Origin: Candidatus Cloacimonadota bacterium
GTDB lineage: Bacteria; Cloacimonadota; Cloacimonadia; JGIOTU-2
NCBI GenBank assembly: GCA_014384665.1
Contig: JACNFI010000404.1
Span: 1,310-12,058, forward strand
Reading direction: 5' to 3'
DNA length: 10,749 nucleotides
Within the stretch, counting starts at the first letter, position 1. Every line of letters begins with the position of its first letter. Shown here in pieces: positions 6,875 to 10,749 of this stretch. Under the pieces are notes generated by a model. That model saw nothing but the letters and a program-made list of their open reading frames with translations. It was not told the DNA's origin and searched no databases. A program made the translations under genes and the position numbers.

Positions 6875-7133
6875 AGTTGAACTCACGAAACAGGTTCGCA
6901 GATTCCTTGATAAAAAAACTAATAAGTTTGTAAAGAAAGTCTTTCAAAATTTTAAGTTACTTTCTGAATCACCATACAGAAATAATCTTGACATTAAACC
7001 GATAAAAGGACAAAGGGGTCTTTGGCGCTTGCGGATAGGGACGATTCGCTTTATTTATAGTATTAAAAAGAAACAGTCAGTTATTCTAATTCTGAAGGCT
7101 GACTCACGGGGACAAGTTTACAAGAAAAAATAA
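6867..7133 (+). CDS. RelE/ParE-superfamily toxin
   Basis: An 88-residue basic protein with the RelE/ParE superfamily pattern. It opens with a beta strand (YRVELTKQV), continues with two lysine-rich helices (about 11-34), then DIKPIKGQRGLWRLRIG followed by TIRFIYSI at about 42-66. A final strand-and-tail VILILKADSRGQVYKKK completes the fold. The LKG-x-LWRLRxGxxRxIY pattern is the family hallmark. RelE-type members cleave mRNA on the ribosome and ParE-type members inhibit gyrase; the sequence does not settle which applies. The usual C-terminal GHR is replaced by ADSRG, so catalytic residues may differ from E. coli RelE. It starts at GTG and overlaps the antitoxin by 8 bp. The product appears intact, with no frameshift. 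Confidence 0.87.
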   Translation: MYRVELTKQVRRFLDKKTNKFVKKVFQNFKLLSESPYRNNLDIKPIKGQRGLWRLRIGTIRFIYSIKKKQSVILILKADSRGQVYKKK

Positions 7134-7187
7134 GTGAAAAACTGAGAAATATAATGGAACTAAATCAAATTAGGAGTTAGTACAACA

Positions 7188-8747
7188 ATGAAAAAAGTAA
7201 AAATACTATGGATAGATGACGAAATAGAGATGCTTAAACCTCACATACTATTTCTTGAAGAGAGAAATTATGAAGTTGTTCCAGCCTCTAATGGTAATGA
7301 TGGTATCAAATTAGTTGAGGAAAATAACTTTGATTTAGTGCTTCTTGATGAAATGATGCCAGGTCTGGATGGACTTGAAACTCTATCAGAAATCAAAAAA
7401 AGAAATGCTTCTCTTCCTGTTGTGATGGTTACAAAAAACGAGGAAGAGGGTTTGATGAATAAGGCAATTTCACAGCAAATTACAGATTATATCATCAAAC
7501 CGATAAATCCCAATCAGGTTTTGATGTCTATCAAAAAAATCCTTATGAGTGAGGAAATAAGAAGGAATCGGATAGGGGAGGAATATACACAGTTTTCTGC
7601 TTGGCTGAATCAAAAGTTGTTTTCTGAGCCAGATTGGCAAGATTGGGTAGAAATTTATAGAAAAATCGTTGATTGGGATATAAAATTTGACTCTATTTAT
7701 TATGAAGATGTTACACAAATGCATAATTATGAGAAGAAAAATTGCAATGTTGAATTTTCAAACTTCATTAGTAAAAATTATACTAAATTCTTAAACAACA
7801 AAGATTATCCAATTTTATCATACCAATTAGTAAAAAAGTATATTGCACAAAAACTTTCTACGAAAAAACTGGTCTACTTTATTGTTTTAGATTGTCTGCG
7901 TTTGGATCAATTTAATATATTCAAACCATTTTTAGAGAAACTTTTTAATATAAAAACTGATTACTATTTATCAATTCTTCCAACATCAACGCCTTACTCA
8001 AGAAATGCTATTTTTAGTGGATTGATGCCAGATAAAATTGCAAAAATCTATCCACAATGTTGGAAAAGCTCCAAGGACATTGAAAGCAGTTTCAATCGTG
8101 ATGAGCATTTCTTTATTGATGAGCAAATTAAAAGATTAGGAATCTTACTTCCAAATGGGAGTAAATACACAAAAATTCTCAACATAGATGAAGGCGAATA
8201 TGTTGTAAAAAAAATTCCAGGTTATAAGAAAGAACGGTTAGTGATTTTAGTATATAATTTTTTGGATTTACTACTTCATCATCGTTTTAAGGATGAGATT
8301 TTGCAGGAGATCATTCAAAATAATAGAGCATTAAGGTCTTTGTCAAAAATCTGGTTTATTAACTCACAATTCTACAGGGCGTTACAATTAATATCTAAAC
8401 AAGATGCTGTAATTGTTCTAACTACAGACCATGGCTCTATTAAGGTAGAACATGCAACCAAAGTAATAAGTGACAGAGATGTTTCTTCAGGTTTACGAGC
8501 TAAACATGGAAAAAATATCTCTTGCAATGAACGACAAATAATAAAAGTAACCAATCCATCAGATTTTGGACTTCCAGCTGAAACTATGGTTGATAATTTC
8601 ATCTTTGCAAAAGGTGATTATTATTTTGTATATCCAACCGATTATCACGAATATAAAAAGAAATTTGCTGGAACTTATCAACATGGTGGAGTTTCTATGG
8701 AAGAGATGATTTTGCCAATATCTATTTTAACACCAAAGAGGAAATAA
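7188..8747 (+). CDS. porX: PorX-like response regulator with PglZ/alkaline-phosphatase-like domain
   Basis: The 519-residue protein joins a CheY-like receiver (1-120), a helical linker (about 121-215) and a PglZ/alkaline-phosphatase-superfamily domain (about 220-515). Receiver residues are complete: D10 and D11, phosphoacceptor D54, T82 and K104. The C-terminal domain shows the expected metal and catalytic residues: D235 in VLDCLRLD, the threonine motif PTSTPYSRNAIFSG (T266/T268), D414-H415 in TTDHG, H440 in AKHGK and H499 in YQHGG. This architecture is that of PorX, which with the sensor PorY regulates type IX secretion in Porphyromonas gingivalis and whose effector domain is a zinc-dependent phosphodiesterase. 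No sensor kinase is nearby. AGGAG at 7172-7176 lies 11 nt before the ATG. tsaE follows after 5 bp, so they are probably cotranscribed. The architecture is certain; control of T9SS in this organism is inferred. Confidence 0.9.
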   Translation: MKKVKILWIDDEIEMLKPHILFLEERNYEVVPASNGNDGIKLVEENNFDLVLLDEMMPGLDGLETLSEIKKRNASLPVVMVTKNEEEGLMNKAISQQITDYIIKPINPNQVLMSIKKILMSEEIRRNRIGEEYTQFSAWLNQKLFSEPDWQDWVEIYRKIVDWDIKFDSIYYEDVTQMHNYEKKNCNVEFSNFISKNYTKFLNNKDYPILSYQLVKKYIAQKLSTKKLVYFIVLDCLRLDQFNIFKPFLEKLFNIKTDYYLSILPTSTPYSRNAIFSGLMPDKIAKIYPQCWKSSKDIESSFNRDEHFFIDEQIKRLGILLPNGSKYTKILNIDEGEYVVKKIPGYKKERLVILVYNFLDLLLHHRFKDEILQEIIQNNRALRSLSKIWFINSQFYRALQLISKQDAVIVLTTDHGSIKVEHATKVISDRDVSSGLRAKHGKNISCNERQIIKVTNPSDFGLPAETMVDNFIFAKGDYYFVYPTDYHEYKKKFAGTYQHGGVSMEEMILPISILTPKRK

Positions 8748-8752
8748 GGGAT

Positions 8753-9223
8753 ATGATGGATATAGGGGACGAGAAGGACGAGATAACAAAAATAAGCCAT
8801 TCTTTGAAAGAAACTGGGGAAATAGCAAAAGAATTTTCTAATAAATTAAGTCAAGGTGATGTCGTGGCTTTATATGGTCCATTGGGAAGTGGAAAGACCT
8901 TTTTCGTTCGTGAAACTGCAAAATGCCTTGGAGCTGGAGACCTTATCACAAGCCCTTCTTTCGTGATTTTGAATGAATATAAAACAAATCTTCCAATCTA
9001 TCATTTTGATTTTTATAGATTAAAAAATGAAGAGGAGATTGCTAATATTGGATTCACTGATTTTCTGAATCAAAAAGGAATTTTCTTTATAGAATGGCCT
9101 GAAAAAGCAGAACAAATGTTGCCAGAAGAATATTACAGAATTGTCTTTGAAATATTAGATAAAAATTCTCGCAAGATTATTATTAGCAAAATACACAAAA
9201 TGATTAAGCACTATTTGTATTAG
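8753..9223 (+). CDS. tsaE: tRNA threonylcarbamoyladenosine synthesis ATPase TsaE
   Basis: TsaE is the small ATPase that works with TsaB and TsaD to place t6A at position 37 of ANN-decoding tRNAs. The 156-residue product has Walker A GPLGSGKT at 42-49, the family motif TSPSFVILNEY at about 67-77, YHFDFYRL at about 84-91, and IEWPEKAEQMLP at about 111-122. All are diagnostic for TsaE, and the length is normal. Two consecutive ATGs (8753 and 8756) can start it. AAGGG at 8746-8750 is only 2 nt before the first ATG and 5 nt before the second, so the second may be used. The first ten residues or so are an acidic extension not usual in the family. It is 5 bp from the porX-like gene and 18 bp from glmM, so it probably belongs to one transcript. 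Confidence 0.96.
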   Translation: MMDIGDEKDEITKISHSLKETGEIAKEFSNKLSQGDVVALYGPLGSGKTFFVRETAKCLGAGDLITSPSFVILNEYKTNLPIYHFDFYRLKNEEEIANIGFTDFLNQKGIFFIEWPEKAEQMLPEEYYRIVFEILDKNSRKIIISKIHKMIKHYLY

Positions 9224-9230
9224 TGCTTAA
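9204..9230 (+). other. Perfect 10-bp stem-loop at the tsaE stop, before glmM
   Basis: TTAAGCACTA (9204-9213) is the exact reverse complement of TAGTGCTTAA (9221-9230), with loop TTTGTAT. The tsaE stop codon TAG (9221-9223) begins the right arm. The glmM ribosome site (AAGGG, ending at 9237) and ATG (9242) follow directly. An A-run, not a T-run, comes after the stem, so it is not an intrinsic terminator on this strand. It may shape the mRNA around the glmM start, for example by coupling or processing. That role is inference. Confidence 0.6.
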
Positions 9231-9241
9231 AAAAGGGAAAA

Positions 9242-10582
9242 ATGTCAAAATTAATGATAAGCGTTTCAGGAATCAGGGGAATTGTCGGCGAAGCATTAAC
9301 CGCAGATTTGGTGATGAATTTCGCACAAAGATTTGGAATTTTCTGTGAAAAAGGTAAAATTTTAGTTGGCAGAGATTCACGCACAACAGGGGAAATGTTG
9401 TTTAATGCGGTGTCCTCAGGATTGATGTCAGTTGGAGCTGATGTTGTTAATCTTGGAATCTGTCCAACACCGACAATCTTACTTGCTGTTGAAAATTCAA
9501 AAGCAAGCGGAGGAATTGCAATTACTGCCAGCCATAATCCTAAAGAATGGAATGCTTTAAAATTAATTGGAAAAGATGGAACATTTTTAACCTCTGAACA
9601 AACAAAAAATTTCTGGGTAATAAACGAAGAAGATATAAAACAACAAAAATGGAATCAAATTGGCAAATTAAGCACTGATAATTCTGCAATAGAAAATCAT
9701 ATAACTGCAATTCTTGGTGTAAAATATGTTGATGTGCCAGCAATTAAGAGAAGGCACTTCAAAGTTGTTATTGATTCCACCAATGGAGCTGGAGGTCTAA
9801 TTTCTCCTAGTTTATTGAAAACACTGGGATGTGAAGTTATTGAACTTTTTTCTGAGCCAACAGGGATTTTCTCACGAATTCCAGAACCGTCTGCTGATAA
9901 TCTCAAAGAACTGGAAAAATTGGTAGTTTCAAAAAAAGCGGATATTGGTTTTGCCACAGACCCCGATGTTGATAGATTATCAATTGTAACAGAAAAAAGT
10001 CAGGCTCCTGGCACTGAATTTTCTTTACTTTTAATTGAGGATTTTATTCTTTCGCAAAACAGAGGAAATATTGCAACAAATTTATCATCATCAATGGCTT
10101 CTGATGACATTGCTAAAAAGTATAATGTGCAGGTTTTCCGCTCTAAAGTAGGTGAAATAAATGTTGCTGAAATGATGAAAAAACATAATTGTGTAATTGG
10201 TGGCGAAGGAAATGGCGGTATTATTCTTCCAGATTTACATTTCACCCGAGATGCTCCACTTGGAATGGCTCTAATTTTATCATACATTGCAATAACAGGG
10301 AAAAAGATTTCCGAATTGAAAAATAATATTCCAGGTTATTATATGTGTAAGAAGAAGGTTCAAGTTCCTGAAAACATAGATTTTGAAACAAAAATATCAC
10401 AAATAAAAAAGCAATATTGTAATAAAAAGTTTGACTTAACTGATGGAATAAAAATAATTGATAATAAATACTGGATTCATATCAGAAAATCTGGAACTGA
10501 ACCTGTTATTCGTATCATTGCAGAAAGTAAAAGTAAAGAAAAATCAAACAAATTGTGTGCAGAGATCCAGAATTTGTTGTAA
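9242..10582 (+). CDS. glmM: Phosphohexomutase, probably phosphoglucosamine mutase
   Basis: A 446-residue alpha-D-phosphohexomutase, probably converting glucosamine-6-phosphate to glucosamine-1-phosphate for peptidoglycan and lipopolysaccharide precursors in the cytoplasm. The opening SVSGIRGIVGE, the phosphoserine loop ITASHNP (S97), the magnesium loop DPDVDRL (D240, D242, D244), the sugar-binding loop GGEGNGG and the phosphate-binding IRKSGTEPVIR near the C-terminus are all present in the usual order. The GGEGNGG form, with RDAPLGM after it, is closer to archaeal-type and FCB phosphoglucosamine mutases than to E. coli GlmM. Phosphomannomutase or phosphoglucomutase activity cannot be excluded, since this superfamily shares motifs. 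AAGGG ends 4 nt before the ATG. A 10-bp hairpin lies just upstream, across the tsaE stop. No glmS or glmU is in view. Confidence 0.88.
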   Translation: MSKLMISVSGIRGIVGEALTADLVMNFAQRFGIFCEKGKILVGRDSRTTGEMLFNAVSSGLMSVGADVVNLGICPTPTILLAVENSKASGGIAITASHNPKEWNALKLIGKDGTFLTSEQTKNFWVINEEDIKQQKWNQIGKLSTDNSAIENHITAILGVKYVDVPAIKRRHFKVVIDSTNGAGGLISPSLLKTLGCEVIELFSEPTGIFSRIPEPSADNLKELEKLVVSKKADIGFATDPDVDRLSIVTEKSQAPGTEFSLLLIEDFILSQNRGNIATNLSSSMASDDIAKKYNVQVFRSKVGEINVAEMMKKHNCVIGGEGNGGIILPDLHFTRDAPLGMALILSYIAITGKKISELKNNIPGYYMCKKKVQVPENIDFETKISQIKKQYCNKKFDLTDGIKIIDNKYWIHIRKSGTEPVIRIIAESKSKEKSNKLCAEIQNLL

Positions 10583-10617
10583 AGTAAATTAAATTATATT
10601 AAAAAAGGAATTGTATC

Positions 10618-10749
10618 ATGAAAAAATTATTTATAGTAGCAGTATTTATATTATTTATTACAAATATGTTATTTGGAAAATTGGTAGAAATAACAGGCAA
10701 TTCAGGTAAGCGATTGTTTGAATGCACAAAATCCGATAGGAATTCAACA
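10618..10749 (+). CDS. N-terminus of a secreted protein (cut by window edge)
   Basis: Forty-four codons are visible and the frame is open to the window edge. The ATG has AGGA (10606-10609) 8 nt upstream. The product starts MKKLFIVAVFILFITNMLFG, a classical signal peptide with lysines followed by a hydrophobic core, and cleavage is likely near residue 20. The mature start reads KLVEITGNSGKRLFECTKSD. The wording (EITG...LFE..KS..NST) is reminiscent of the N-terminal propeptide of gingipain-like C25 peptidases in FCB bacteria, but that is recall over few residues. With a PorX-like regulator three genes upstream, a T9SS cargo is an attractive but unproven idea. It is separated from glmM by 35 bp. 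Confidence 0.7.
   Translation, partial: MKKLFIVAVFILFITNMLFGKLVEITGNSGKRLFECTKSDRNST

Noticed and set aside
7150..7155. TATAAT ahead of the porX-like gene as a -10 box
   Set aside because: No -35-like sequence lies at the right distance; the closest, TTTACA at 7117-7122, is 27 bp away.
9204..9240. Intrinsic terminator between tsaE and glmM
   Set aside because: The hairpin is followed by A residues, not T residues, and it is AT-rich; on the minus strand there is no gene to terminate.

Overview
The window is a gene-dense, strongly AT-rich stretch of bacterial chromosome. Every supported gene lies on the + strand. The gene set points to a Gram-negative bacterium of the FCB (Fibrobacterota-Chlorobiota-Bacteroidota) superphylum or a related candidate phylum: an RseP-type site-2 protease, a MacB/FtsX-type permease, a phosphohexomutase with a GGEGNGG loop, and above all a PorX-type protein (receiver domain fused to a PglZ/alkaline-phosphatase-like domain). 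Candidate lineages such as Cloacimonadota would fit, but that placement is inferred from gene content and base composition, without any phylogeny.

Layout. Positions 82-2292 encode DNA topoisomerase I with four C-terminal zinc ribbons. An 87-bp gap holding a CTCTGTGTCTCTGTGG repeat-like phrase leads to a MacB/FtsX-type permease (2380-3639) with no ATPase partner in view. The 206-bp gap that follows holds a 131-bp MITE-like element (3650-3780) with terminal inverted repeats and two stem-loops. Next come rseP (3846-5198, TTG start) and tgt (5195-6331), overlapping by 4 bp. The roughly 300 bp after tgt contain no convincing gene but several potential stem-loops. They lead into a RelE/ParE-type toxin-antitoxin pair (6629-7133). 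The last block is a tight run: porX-like (7188-8747), tsaE (8753-9223) and a glmM/phosphohexomutase gene (9242-10582). The start of a secreted protein (10618 onward) is cut by the window edge.

How the genes work together. Most are housekeeping: DNA supercoiling (TopA), membrane proteolysis (RseP), tRNA modification (Tgt for queuosine, TsaE for t6A) and envelope sugar precursor supply (GlmM). The PorX-like regulator is the informative gene. In Bacteroidota, PorX controls the type IX secretion system, and the truncated gene just downstream begins with a signal peptide, as a T9SS cargo would. The toxin-antitoxin pair and the hairpin-rich intergenic repeats are the accessory part of the window. 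I found no CRISPR array, tRNA, rRNA or phage genes and no clearly new multi-gene system. The best leads are the modular MITE-like element, the structured leader before the toxin-antitoxin pair, and the PorX-like gene with its neighbours.
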